64,000 nucleotides of DNA from Roseiarcus sp963806935 (GTDB lineage Bacteria; Pseudomonadota; Alphaproteobacteria; Rhizobiales; Beijerinckiaceae), in assembly GCA_963806935.1 (NCBI GenBank), contig CAWEAT010000030.1, positions 1 to 64,000 of the forward strand, given 5' to 3'. Shown one piece after another: positions 28,337 to 37,547 of this stretch. The notes below the pieces were generated by a model. The model had not been told where the DNA came from. It saw only the letters and a program-made list of their open reading frames with translations, and did not search any database. The position numbers and the translations under genes were made by a program. The number at the start of each line of letters is the position of its first letter. The stretch's first letter is position 1.

Positions 28337-30387
28337 ATGGACGACAGAACCCGCAAGCAAGACGGTCTCTTTGAAGCCAGCCTCGACGGCGTTGAGGGTG
28401 AGGGGTTCCGGGTTGCGGTAATTGGGGGTGGTCCTGGGGGGATGTCCACGGCCTGGCATTTGGCGGCGAAGGCTGGGCCGAGTTGCCGGATCACGGTGTT
28501 CGAGGCGAGCGACCGGCTTGGCGGAAAGATCCTGACCGGCGAGTTTGCCGGCGTCGGCCCCTACGAAGCAGGCGTGGCCGAAATCTACGATTACTCGCGC
28601 CTCGGCCCCGACCCGCTGCATGACCTCATCGTCAAGGACCTCGGCCTGCAGCCCAAGTACCTGCACGGCGGCCCGTGCGTGCTCGACGGCAAGATCATTC
28701 TTGATCCGGACGATCTCGCTGAGAGCTTCGGCGAGCGCACGCGCGATGAAGTGACGTCGTTTCGCCAGCGCGTCGCCGATCTGCTGAGCCCCGAGGCGTT
28801 CTACTTCTCGATCCCGAAACAGGACAACGCCCATCCGTGGGCCGCCGTTTCGGGCGCGGCCCTGCTCGAACGAGAGATCAAGGACGACGCCGCGCGCCGT
28901 TATATCCGGACCATGGCGCACAGCGACGTCGCCGCCGCGCCGCACCAGACCAACGGGCTCAATTTCCTCAAGAACGTGCTGATGGACGTCGACGGCTACA
29001 TGGATGTCTTCTCCGTGGTCGGCGGCAACGAACAGATCGTGACCCGCCTCGAAGAGGAGCTCGACGCCGAGATCCGCCTCAACTCGAATGTGACGGCGGT
29101 CGAACCCATGGCCGGGGGCGGCTACCGCCTCGAGTTGCTGGTCAACGGCGTCGCCGAGACGGCGACTGCGGATTATGTCGTCGTCGCGCTGCCGCTGGCC
29201 TCGCTGTCGACCATCCATTGGCGCTCGGAAGGTCTTGAGATCGCGATGGACAAGCACATCGGCTACTTCGACCGGCCGGGACATTACCTTCGGGCGAGCT
29301 TCCTGTTTCAGCGTCCGTTCTGGCGCGACGAGCTCGAGGCGGACTGGTGGATGCTCGACGCCTTCGACGGGTGCTGCGTCTATGATGAAAGCGCGCGCAA
29401 CGGCTATAGCGGCTATGGCGTGCTGGCGTTCCTGATCGCCGGAAACGCGGCCCTCGCGCTGGCCAACGTGTCCGACCAGCGGATCGAGCAGATGTGCCTC
29501 GACGCGTTGCCGCCGCAACTCGCCCACGGCAAGGACCTCTTGCTCGACCGCCGGATCCACCGCTGGATGGCCTCGGTCAACGCGATTCCAGGGGGTTCGC
29601 CCGCGCGGTCGCGCGCGATCAACCACCGCCCCGATCCCGAGCGTCTGCCGGGCTTCCTGATGGTCGGCGACTACATGTTCGACGCCACGCTGAACGGGGT
29701 GCTCAACTCCGCCGACGCGGCCACCGATCTCATCCTCTCCGACGTGCTGAGACGGCGCCGGGCCCAGCCGCAACGCGAGATTGTCGGCGCCGGGTCGGCC
29801 GCGGTCCCGGTCCATGGCGCGCTCAACCTCGCGCTCGAGCAGGTCGAAGACCTGATGTCGGCGCCGGCGGTCGCCGGCATTCTCGCGGCCACATGGGGGC
29901 TGGGACGGGGCGCCAAACTGCTTCATGTCGGCTCCGGCGCCGGACATATGGTCGCCGCGCTGAGGGCGCTCGGCTTTACGCCACGGGGGTTGAGGGCAAT
30001 CGCGCGGCCTGCCTCGCGACGCCGCCCGAGTTGATGACGCACAACTTCCATGCCGACATCGCCTGCCTGCCGTTCGAGGACGGAGAATTCGAGGCGGTGA
30101 TCGAAACCGGTCTTTGCCGCGCGGCGCCGAACGACGTCGAGAAGGCGATCGCCGAGCTTCGCCGGGTGACGAAGCGGGGCGTGATCCTCGGATCGGTCAC
30201 CACGGACCTGTCGATCGATGTGATCGAACGCTTCAACCTGCTCGAGGACACAAGCCTCCTTTGCTCGCGCTGGGATTGGTCGGAGAAGTTCTACGCCGCC
30301 GGCTTCGCCCACGCGCTGTTCAATCCGGAGCGCCTCGGCGAAGCCTGGGAGAGAGCCGAGGCCGCCGGCGCAAGCACGGGCCAATAG
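28337..30387 (+). CDS. flavin amine-oxidase-like protein fused to a SAM methyltransferase domain, one frame break
   Basis: N-terminal FAD domain with the Rossmann motif VAVIGGGPGGMSTAWHLAAK, the glycine-rich second motif (FEASDRLGGKI) and a C-terminal FAD contact (GFLMVGDYMFDATLNGVLNS). After ~500 residues a methyltransferase motif I appears (KLLHVGSGAGHMVAALRALG). The frame shifts near 29974-29980 and continues as ATGVEGNRAACLATPPEL, FEDGEFEAVIETGLC, to a stop at 30387; together about 683 aa. I know no characterised enzyme of this layout. The IS lies 15 bases before the ATG and cuts it off from a CRP/FNR-type promoter. Confidence 0.75.
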
Positions 30388-30454
30388 AGCAGGCTTTCGG
30401 GGTCTTCGTACCATTCGCCTTCCACCTGCGCAATGTCGCACCGATAGCAGCTGT

Positions 30455-31002
30455 CGCCTCTCGGCGCCCGAGTGTCTGCTCGACGCGCTGATCGCCTGCG
30501 CCTTCGCGTTTGACGCGCACGCCTCCGAAGTCTCCAAGCTCGGCCCGCTGCCGATCCTGAAGGCAAAGATGAACCCGGACCTCCATATGGCCGGTGACCT
30601 CAAGAACACCGGCAAGGGCAACCTCTTCGTCGTCTTCGGCGAGCCGGACATCGACATCGAGCACGAGAAGGACGGGCGCATCAAAGTGCGCGTCAAGGGC
30701 GTCGACGTGTACGATCCCAACACCGGAGAAATCCGCTCCAACGACACCAAGGGCATCGCCGCGTGGTTCATCGACACGGCCTACAACGAAGAGAGCTTCT
30801 TCGTCCGCCACGCCTACTTTCTCGGCGCGAACGACCCCTACAAGAGCCTAAAGGCAGCACTCCGCGCCGAGATCGACGAGGAGGCGTGGGCGTCGCTCTA
30901 TCGCGCAGGTCGAGGCCCTTCGCGCGCCCCTCGACCGGCAAGATCGCGGTGAAGGTGATCAACCACTTCGGCGACGAGGTGATGAAGGTGTTCAGGGTGT
31001 AA
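30455..31002 (+). pseudogene. C-terminal remnant of a site-specific (type III-like) DNA methyltransferase
   Basis: Only the tail of the protein is present: HMAGDLKNTGKGNLFVVFGE, GIAAWFIDTAYNEESFFVRH, YFLGANDPYKSLKAALRAEI, then, after a frame break near 30908, FARPSTGKIAVKVINHFGDE and the family's usual end EVMKVFRV. The catalytic DPPY and AdoMet regions are missing altogether; the left boundary fades into unrelated sequence near 30455. Such methyltransferases work with restriction genes, none of which is seen. Confidence 0.72.
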
Positions 31003-31014
31003 TGAGAGGCGAGT

Positions 31015-32055
31015 GTGACGATGGGAAGGGCTGAGCAGTTATTTGAGCAAATTCGCAGAGGTCAGACGGCCGAAATTGAAGCCATGATCAAGGCTCCGAT
31101 CGTTGAGGAGTTATTTCTCGACTACAAGCGCGCGGCTAGCACATTGCCTGCCACCAAACTGCACGCCGACGATCGAAAAAATCTCGCCAAAGCCATGTCT
31201 GGTTTTGGAAATTCGGAGGGTGGCCTGATTGTTTGGGGGGTCGATTGCAATCCAGGCCAAGACGGCGACGTGCCGATTTGGCCGCCCCCGAAGATAAGCC
31301 AACCTCTCATGTTCAAGACCCTGTTGGATAGCGCGATTGGCGGCCTAACCCTTCCTTCGCATTCGGGCGTGGAAAACCTCGAAGTGCGGTACCCAAGCGA
31401 AGCCGATGGGTTCGTCGTCACCCACGTTCCGATCGGTCTAAACGTGCCGCTACAGACACTCTATCCGAAGCAGGAGTTTTACATAAGGGCGGGCTCAAAT
31501 TTCCTGCCCACGCCGCGAGCGGTATTGGCCGGCCTCTTTGGTCGTAGCCCTCAACCAGAGCTCAGGATACAAGTCGAGAGATCGACTTTCGAAAAATGGC
31601 GGGACAAGACTTCGGTTAAATTTGGTTTTCAAGTTAAATGTTCAAACGTTGGAAGGGGAATCGCGGAAGAGATATTTTTTAGTATAGATGCTAAGTTTGG
31701 ACGAAACGCGGAGATCGTTTTAGCAACTCTCAACTCCATTGGGGATGTTTGGCCCAACCCCTCGGTTGGCGCTTACCGCGCGACATTGCTTACAAAACCT
31801 TTTCGATTTCCACCATCAGCGGCGAAGATATTCTTCGAATTTGGATTAGTACTGCATGATGAACCCGTCGAAGATGTCGTGATCACAATCTCCTGCGGCT
31901 CGGCCAACAGCCCCGGCAGCGCGAGAGAACTCAGATTGCCCCGCGAGAAGCTCCACGATGCATATTGGCACTACAGGGCCGACTACGCTGACCGGCCGTC
32001 GAAAGTAGCCGGCGACCGCCTTTATGAGGCATGGATTTCGCAGCTTTTAGCCTAG
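31015..32055 (+). CDS. AlbA_2 (Schlafen-type) domain protein
   Basis: 346 residues. The N-terminal ~170 fit the AlbA_2 / Schlafen divergent-AAA domain found in many stand-alone regulators and defence proteins: FLDYKRA near residue 35, KAMSGFGNSEGGLIVWGVD, and YIRAGSNFLPTPRAVLAGLF. The C-terminal half (beta-rich, VKCSNVGRGIAEEIFF) is not recognised. Base composition is clearly more AT-rich than its neighbours, a sign of transfer. Start GTG 31015 or ATG 31021. Function unknown. Confidence 0.75.
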   Translation: MTMGRAEQLFEQIRRGQTAEIEAMIKAPIVEELFLDYKRAASTLPATKLHADDRKNLAKAMSGFGNSEGGLIVWGVDCNPGQDGDVPIWPPPKISQPLMFKTLLDSAIGGLTLPSHSGVENLEVRYPSEADGFVVTHVPIGLNVPLQTLYPKQEFYIRAGSNFLPTPRAVLAGLFGRSPQPELRIQVERSTFEKWRDKTSVKFGFQVKCSNVGRGIAEEIFFSIDAKFGRNAEIVLATLNSIGDVWPNPSVGAYRATLLTKPFRFPPSAAKIFFEFGLVLHDEPVEDVVITISCGSANSPGSARELRLPREKLHDAYWHYRADYADRPSKVAGDRLYEAWISQLLA

Positions 32056-32080
32056 TTTCCACTGATCGAGCGGACACCAA

Positions 32081-33119
32081 ATGGACTTCCGCATCGCCGA
32101 CACTTTCACTGACGCGCTCGCCCGCCTCCCCGTGGCGGACCAGAAGGCGGTGAAGACTTCGGCCTTCGATTTGCAAACCAACCCGGAGCATCCCGGCCTG
32201 CAAATGCACCGGATCGACAAGTCACGCGACCCGAACTTCTGGTCCGTCCGTGTCAACGCCGACGTCCGAAATCATCCTGCACAAGACCGAAGCAAGTCTG
32301 CTGCTCGCGTATGTCGACCACCACGACAAGGCCTACGCCTGGGCGACGCGGAGGCGTATCGAGGCGCATCCGAAGACCGGCGCAGTCCAGATTGTCGAGG
32401 TCCGCGAGCGGGTGGAAGAGATCGCACGGCCAGTGGCTCCCGCCCATGGGCGCGTCGCCTCCACTCTCCACTATCCTTTCGCCAAGCTCGCAGACGATCA
32501 ACTTCTATCGGCCGGCGTGCCGGTAGACTGGCTGGCAGACGTGCGAACGGCGAGCGAGGACGAATATCTCGCTGTGCCGCGCCTTGGGCGCGACAGACGC
32601 CTTGGATCGAAGCAGCGCGAACAATTCTGGCCCGTGTTCTCTGCTGCCCGCGCCAGCCTTAAATCGCGCGGGTTCTACACCTGGCCGGGCGTCTTCACCG
32701 CAGTCACCCGCCACTTCGCCGAAAAGCCAACGAAGCCGTTTACTCATGTCGTGATCGACGAGGCGCAGGACCTCGGCGTTCCCGAACTTCGCTTCATTGC
32801 GGCGATTGCGCCCGAGGGGAAGAACGCTCTGTTCTTCTCCGGCGACCTGGGCCAGCGCATCTTCCAGCAGCCCTTTTCCTGGAAGGCGCTCGGCGTCGAC
32901 ATTCGCGGGCGGGCCGCGATGCTCAAGGTCAACTATCGCACGTCGCACCAAATCCGCCGCGCCGCGGACAAGCTGCTGCCAGGGCCGCAGCGCGACGTTG
33001 ACGGCGTAGTTGAGGAGCGCAAAGGCACAGTCTCAGTCTTCAATGGACCGGACCCGAAAATTGTCATTGCCGAAGACGAGGCGGCCGAGACAACGGCTGT
33101 CGCGGCGTTCATACGCTAG
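32081..33119 (+). pseudogene. decayed UvrD-like (SF1) helicase with toxin-like N-terminus
   Basis: The N-terminus (MDFRIADTFTDALARLPVAD, KSRDPNFWSVRVNADVR) is the RelE/ParE-like module that precedes some superfamily I helicases. An extra A at 32268-32270 breaks the frame, which resumes as IILHKTEASLLLAYVDHHDK. After VRTASEDEYLAV the sequence jumps to LGRDRRLGSKQREQF: the stretch with Walker A is missing. Walker B (HVVIDEAQDLGVPELRF) and LFFSGDLGQRIFQ remain, and the protein stops early at AAFIR. It cannot hydrolyse ATP in this form. Confidence 0.75.
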
Positions 33120-33124
33120 CCGTG

Positions 33125-33286
33125 ATGGAAGCCAGATCGCCTGCGTTAACGCACAAGGTATCCGAGCTGCAGAAGCAGCTCGCGGGTGACGACATCGCCG
33201 CCGATTTGGTAACCTTGGAGCCTGGCGACATCGAAGAGTCGCCGACGCTCCCGACCGGAACGTCTTACAGAATGCGGCTGCTCTAA
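33125..33286 (+). CDS. small hypothetical protein, 53 residues
   Basis: Begins MEARSPALTHKVSELQKQLA just after the helicase remnant and contains the acidic stretch LEPGDIEESPTLP. It could be a free small protein or a scrap of the helicase operon. No ribosome site is evident. Not recognised. Confidence 0.3.
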   Translation: MEARSPALTHKVSELQKQLAGDDIAADLVTLEPGDIEESPTLPTGTSYRMRLL

Positions 33287-33823
33287 CAGAAGCGCTTATT
33301 TTTGATGCCTAATTCCGATTGTCGGGGGGCGCGCGGGCGGACTATTGCTGACCAGCGCGAGAGGAGGGGTATCAAAGGCGCGGAAAACCAAAGCTTAATG
33401 AGCGCGACTGTTGCGCCAACAAATTCCCGCATAAATGCGTGCGTTGATCGGTCCTATCACGAGCTTAAGTAGAAGTCGTCTACGCCGTCCAGCTACGCCG
33501 ACTACGAAGCCGAGACGGCGTAGGGGAAATCCCAATCTCGCCCCCCGACCGAAGCGCCCGGTGCTTTGTCGGAGTTCGGTCCGACCAACGAAAAATCTGA
33601 CACAAAAAAATTCTGACATGACAAATCGCGCTTCTGAATGTGGAGGCGCGCAACCGCGGTCATTTTTCAACCCCGGCCTCGTTTGGCGCGAAATTCCGAT
33701 GCCCCTGGGGGCTCTCCCGAACGCGCTTACCTCGGCGCCGGCGCTGCGGCGCCGGATGGTCAGCCCGACGAGCCACAGCATTGTTCTTGTTTTGTTCTGA
33801 TAGCCGCGCTATCGTCCGCCTTC
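33287..33823. other. accessory intergenic region, nothing convincing
   Basis: About 540 bases of mixed composition. The frames that are open lack any family feature. A run of short CTACGCC/GGCGTAG pieces near 33480-33525 gives some inverted symmetry. Confidence 0.4.
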
Positions 33824-34060
33824 ATGGCTGACCCCGTCGAGCGCCTGACGCCCGCTACGCCCGACGACGTGGCCGACACGCTCGCCTTCGCGTTGCGCTT
33901 CGATGGTCGAAAGCTGACGCACCGCGCCGACGAGATCATGGCCGAGATCGTCGCCAAGCGACTTGTAGAGCATTTGCTGCGCGCCGGCTTCGTCGTCATG
34001 AAACGGCCGCCGGCAGTAGGCGGGGCGGCGATCGGTCGCGGGCATCGGTCGGACACATGA
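33824..34060 (+). CDS. small conserved alphaproteobacterial protein, function unknown
   Basis: 78 residues beginning MADPVERLTPATPDDVADTL, with a helical middle (DEIMAEIVAKRLVEHLLRAG). From general knowledge, proteins of this kind recur in rhizobial genomes, often next to mobile DNA; no function is known. It lies directly beside the tRNA gene at the edge of the accessory region. Confidence 0.6.
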   Translation: MADPVERLTPATPDDVADTLAFALRFDGRKLTHRADEIMAEIVAKRLVEHLLRAGFVVMKRPPAVGGAAIGRGHRSDT

Positions 34061-34116
34061 ACAACCGGCCGGGGTCGCCAGTTTCCGCTTTCTGCTTACC
34101 GGGCGCTTACCGAGGT

Positions 34117-34136
34117 CCAAAAGGACACTCCTTTGG
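34117..34136 (-). terminator. possible hairpin terminator after tRNA-Met
   Basis: On the minus strand CCAAAGGA-GTG-TCCTTTTGG can fold into a stem of eight pairs with a bulge, 37 bases beyond the tRNA 3' end. No U-run follows, so the case for intrinsic termination is weak. Confidence 0.35.
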
Positions 34137-34172
34137 CGTCCTCGCTTCGCTTGTAAACCTTTGATATGTGGA

Positions 34173-34249
34173 TGGTAGCGGGACCCAGACTTGAACTGGG
34201 GACCTACGGATTATGATTCCGCCGCTCTAACCAGCTGAGCTATCCCGCC
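34173..34249 (-). tRNA. tRNA-Met (anticodon CAT), elongator
   Basis: 77 bases with encoded CCA. Acceptor stem GGCGGGA / TCCCGCT (first pair G-U), D-arm AGCTCAGCTGGTTAGAGC, anticodon arm GCGGA-ATCATAA-TCCGT with CAT, T-arm CCCAG-TTCAAGT-CTGGG. It lacks the three G-C pairs and the C1-A72 mismatch of the initiator. The anticodon arm fits alphaproteobacterial elongator Met better than tRNA-Ile2. Confidence 0.93.
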
Positions 34250-34390
34250 ACGCGCCCTCGAAGGCAGCAGCCTCATCGAGGCGAGGCGGCGATATAGAGA
34301 ACGGGCCATCCGGCTGTCAAGGCGCGGGCGCGCCCTCGATCAACGCGCTCGCCAATGGCGTTTCTTCGACTCGCTTGAGCGCGAGCGGGG

Positions 34391-35494
34391 TCATCGACGC
34401 CGGCTACACTCCGGCGTCTCCGGAAAGATTCGGGTCACATGACCCATCTTGCGGTCGGGGCGGATTTCGAGCTTGCCGTAGAGATGCAGCGAGAGATCCG
34501 GCTGGGCGAGGATATCGCTCCATTCCTGTGCGTCCTCGCCGATCAGGTTGTGCATCTCAGCCCGGCCGCGCCGGGTCGTTACGCCGAGCGGCCAGCCGGC
34601 GATGGCGCGGATATGTTGCTCGAACTGCGAGGTCTGCGCGCCCTCGATGGTCCAGTGACCCGAATTGTGCACTCTCGGCGCGATCTCGTTGACGATGAGC
34701 CCCTCGTGGCCGTGCCGGTCGCGGACGACGAACATCTCGACCGCCAGCACGCCGACATACTCGAGCGCCTCGAGCACCTGGCCGGCGATGCGCTTGGCCT
34801 CCGCAGACGTCTCCGGACCGACCCGGGCCGGGGCGCGGGTGCGCGCCAGGATGTGGCGCTCGTGCTCGTTCTCGCAAAGGTCGTAAGCCACGATCTCGCC
34901 TTCAAGGCTGCGCGCCGCGACGACGGATACCTCGCGTTCGAAGGCGACGAAGCCCTCGAGAATCATCGGCGCGGACCCAAGCGTGCGGTGAACCGCAGCG
35001 ACATTCGAGCCTTCGCGGATCAGCGACTGGCCCTTGCCGTCATAGCCGAGCCGGCGGGTCTTGAGGATCGCCGGGCGGCCGAGTTCCGCGACGGCGCGCA
35101 CCAGCGCGCCGGCATCCTCGACCTTGACGAAGGGCGCGGTCTTGAGGCCGAGATCGCGCAGGAACGTCTTTTCGACGAGCCGGTCCTGGGTCTGCGCCAG
35201 CGCGCGGACGCCCGGTCGGACCGGCACGCGCCCGGCCAGGAACTCGACCGTCGCCGTCGGCACGTTCTCGAACTCGAAGGTCGCGACATCGACCGCCTCG
35301 GCGAAGCGGGCGAGCGCCGCCTCGTCGTCGAAGGCCGCGACGGTCCGCGCCGCCGCGGCGTCGTAAGCCGGCGCCGCCGCTTCGGGGGCGAAGATATGGG
35401 TGCGCAGCCCGAGCTTCAGCGCCGCGATTGCGAGCATCCGCCCGAGCTGTCCGGCGCCGAGAATGCCTATGGTGGCGCCGGGGCTTAAGGTCAT
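34391..35494 (-). CDS. purK: PurK: N5-carboxyaminoimidazole ribonucleotide synthase
   Basis: ATP-grasp enzyme of purine synthesis that carboxylates AIR. Motifs: IGILGAGQLGRMLAIAAL at the N-terminus, the ATP-grasp region LKTRRLGYDGKGQ, and NEIAPRVHNSGHWTIEGAQT. The ATG at 35494 overlaps the purE stop (ATGA). 367 aa, normal. Confidence 0.96.
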   Translation of the reverse strand: MTLSPGATIGILGAGQLGRMLAIAALKLGLRTHIFAPEAAAPAYDAAAARTVAAFDDEAALARFAEAVDVATFEFENVPTATVEFLAGRVPVRPGVRALAQTQDRLVEKTFLRDLGLKTAPFVKVEDAGALVRAVAELGRPAILKTRRLGYDGKGQSLIREGSNVAAVHRTLGSAPMILEGFVAFEREVSVVAARSLEGEIVAYDLCENEHERHILARTRAPARVGPETSAEAKRIAGQVLEALEYVGVLAVEMFVVRDRHGHEGLIVNEIAPRVHNSGHWTIEGAQTSQFEQHIRAIAGWPLGVTTRRGRAEMHNLIGEDAQEWSDILAQPDLSLHLYGKLEIRPDRKMGHVTRIFPETPECSRRR

Positions 35495-36033
35495 CGCTGC
35501 GGCGCCTCGTCTTGAGGGCGCTCGGCGACTTCGGCGGTGCGCGCCGCCCGCCACGCCTCGAGCCTTGCCGCCAGCGCTTCGTCGGCGAGCGCCAGCACGG
35601 CCGAGGCGATGAGCGCGGCGTTGACCGCGCCGGCTTCGCCGATCGCGAGCGTGCCGACCGGGACGCCGGCAGGCATTTGTACGATCGAAAGGAGACTGTC
35701 CTCGCCCTTCAGCGCCTTCGAGGGGACCGGGACGCCGAACACCGGAAGCGTGGTGAAAGCCGCCGTCATGCCGGGCAGATGCGCTGCCCCGCCCGCGCCG
35801 GCGATGATGACCTTGAAGCCCGCGGCCTTTGCCCCCTTGGCGAAGGCGGCCATCCGGTCGGGCGTGCGGTGGGCCGAGACGATCCGCGCCTCATAGCCGA
35901 CGCCGAGCTGGTCGAGCGTCTCGGCGGCGCGGCGCATGACCGCCCAGTCCGACTGGCTGCCCATGATGATGGCGATCGGTTTTGCCGCCCCGCTCACAGG
36001 CGCCCGCCGAGGCCCGAGTTCGACGCGAATCAT
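35491..36033 (-). CDS. purE: PurE: N5-carboxyaminoimidazole ribonucleotide mutase
   Basis: Moves the carboxyl group made by PurK to give CAIR. Shows IIMGSQSDWAVMRRAAETLD, the active-site region SAHRTPDRM, IAGAGGAAHLPGMTAAFTTLP and GEDSLLSIVQMPAGVPVGTL. 180 aa; the ~17 residues before KPIAIIMG may be extra, so a later start is possible. First gene of the purEK pair. Confidence 0.96.
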   Translation of the reverse strand: MIRVELGPRRAPVSGAAKPIAIIMGSQSDWAVMRRAAETLDQLGVGYEARIVSAHRTPDRMAAFAKGAKAAGFKVIIAGAGGAAHLPGMTAAFTTLPVFGVPVPSKALKGEDSLLSIVQMPAGVPVGTLAIGEAGAVNAALIASAVLALADEALAARLEAWRAARTAEVAERPQDEAPQR

Positions 36034-36155
36034 AAGCGCTTGCGCTTAATGGAAGGCTGCGGGGCGCGCAAGCGTGGGGGCATGTGGCGGGCTTTGCGCA
36101 GCGCCGCTCGGCGCTGTAGGCCTCTCGCTGGGGGCGCCGGCGGATCCAAGCCCTG

Positions 36156-37547
36156 ATGCGGAGGCCGCAATTGGAGTCAGGGTCGAACCTACCCCCGCCA
36201 AACGCCGCCGCGCCGACGCCGGCCGGCGGGAGGGTCCCGGCGACGCTCCGCGACCCCGGCGCGCTCGGCTTCTGGCTCGCGGTCGCGCTGACCGGCGTAT
36301 GCGCCGGTCTTGGCGCGGCCGCTCTGACCTTGGTGTTCAAAACCGTGCAACAGCTCGCCTGGGGTACGGCCGAGCCCGAGGCGCTGCTCGAGGCGGCGAG
36401 AGAGGCGAGCCCATTGCGGCATATCGGCTTGCTGTTTGGCGCCGGGCTCATCACCGCCGCCGGCCAGTGGCTATTGACGCGGCTCACCACCGGCAACGGC
36501 ATCGAGATCACCGCGGCGATCTGGTTTCAGGCCGGCCGCGTGCCGGCGCTCAGAACGCTCGGCAGCGCGGTGCTGTCGATCGTCATCGTCGGCATGGGCG
36601 CGCCGCTGGGCCGCGAAGGCGCGCCCAAACAGTTCGGCGCCGTCTTCGGCAACCTGGCTTCCGACCTGCAAAAGCTCTCGGACGATGAGCGCCGCCTCAT
36701 GGTCGCGATCGGCGCCGGGGCCGGCATGGCCGCCGTCTATAGCGTGCCGCTCGGCGGCGCCCTGTTTGCGCTCGAAGTGCTGCGCGGAGCGTTGGCGGTC
36801 AGGCTGGTCATGCCCGCGCTCGCCGCCTCGCTGATCGCAGTCAAAACGGCGAGCCTGGTCATCCCCAATGCGCCCCTTTACACAGTGCCGACGTACGCCA
36901 TCTCGCCCGATGTCTACCTCTGGGTGATTGTCGCCTCGCCGTTCATCGGCTTGTGGTCGGTTCTGTTTGTCCGGGCGATCGCATGGGCCGATCGGGCCCG
37001 TCCATCGGGCTGGCTGCGTCTGGTCGCGCCGCCGGCAGTCTTGGCGGCTGTCGGTCTCCTGTCGATCGCCTTCCCTGAGTTGCTCGGCAATGGCCAGGAT
37101 CTTGCGCAGCTTCTGTTCGGCCATCCGCTGGCGCCGTTCGCGTTGGCGGCCCTTTTTCTGCTGCGGCCGCTCGCGACGGTCGCTTCCGCGGCGAGCGGCG
37201 CGCCGGGCGGACTGTTCACGCCCTCGCTCGCCGCTGGCGCATTGATAGGGGCGGCGCTCGGCGGTCTCTGGCTCTCCGTTCATCCCGGAGGCGAGATCGG
37301 CCTCTTTGCCCTGCTCGGGGCAGGCGCAATGCTCGCTGCGACAACGCAGGGACCGGTCTCAACGCTGGTGCTGATGATGGAGCTGACCGGACAGGCGCGC
37401 GCTTTCGCATTGCCGATGCTGACTGCGATCATCGTCGCCACCGCGACCTCGCGCCTGATCGAGCGGCGCTCGATCTACGAGGCAAGGCTCACCGACGAGC
37501 AGGTGGCGGCGCGGCTCAAGGCGCGCGAGACAAGCAGCGCCGCCTGA
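36156..37547 (+). CDS. ClC-family chloride channel/antiporter
   Basis: 463 residues with about ten hydrophobic helices. The chloride-filter motif is in GAPLGREGAPKQFG and the later conserved motif in GAPGGLFTPSLAAG. The residue after the GREG motif is Ala, then Pro, a small variation on the common GREGP. No CBS domains. Whether it is a channel or an H+ exchanger cannot be decided here. Confidence 0.93.
   Translation: MRRPQLESGSNLPPPNAAAPTPAGGRVPATLRDPGALGFWLAVALTGVCAGLGAAALTLVFKTVQQLAWGTAEPEALLEAAREASPLRHIGLLFGAGLITAAGQWLLTRLTTGNGIEITAAIWFQAGRVPALRTLGSAVLSIVIVGMGAPLGREGAPKQFGAVFGNLASDLQKLSDDERRLMVAIGAGAGMAAVYSVPLGGALFALEVLRGALAVRLVMPALAASLIAVKTASLVIPNAPLYTVPTYAISPDVYLWVIVASPFIGLWSVLFVRAIAWADRARPSGWLRLVAPPAVLAAVGLLSIAFPELLGNGQDLAQLLFGHPLAPFALAALFLLRPLATVASAASGAPGGLFTPSLAAGALIGAALGGLWLSVHPGGEIGLFALLGAGAMLAATTQGPVSTLVLMMELTGQARAFALPMLTAIIVATATSRLIERRSIYEARLTDEQVAARLKARETSSAA

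Noticed and set aside
30291..30566. 91-codon minus-strand frame with a protein-like stretch (CDIAQVEGEWYEDPESLLYWP)
   Set aside because: It lies antisense across the end of the fusion gene and the methyltransferase remnant, has no ribosome site and no known domain. Kept only as a curiosity.
30455..33119. A working restriction or helicase-based defence system
   Set aside because: The methyltransferase lacks its catalytic part, and the helicase lacks Walker A. Only the AlbA_2 gene is intact, so no functional system is claimed.
26935..34172. Intact integrative element with att duplication at tRNA-Met
   Set aside because: No integrase gene and no second copy of the tRNA 3' end could be found by eye, so only an island remnant is claimed.
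34173..34249. tRNA-Ile2 (CAT, lysidine-modified) as an alternative identity
   Set aside because: The anticodon stem GCGGA/TCCGT and acceptor GGCGGGA fit alphaproteobacterial elongator Met; tRNA-Ile2 usually has a GGC-GACT-type stem and another acceptor.
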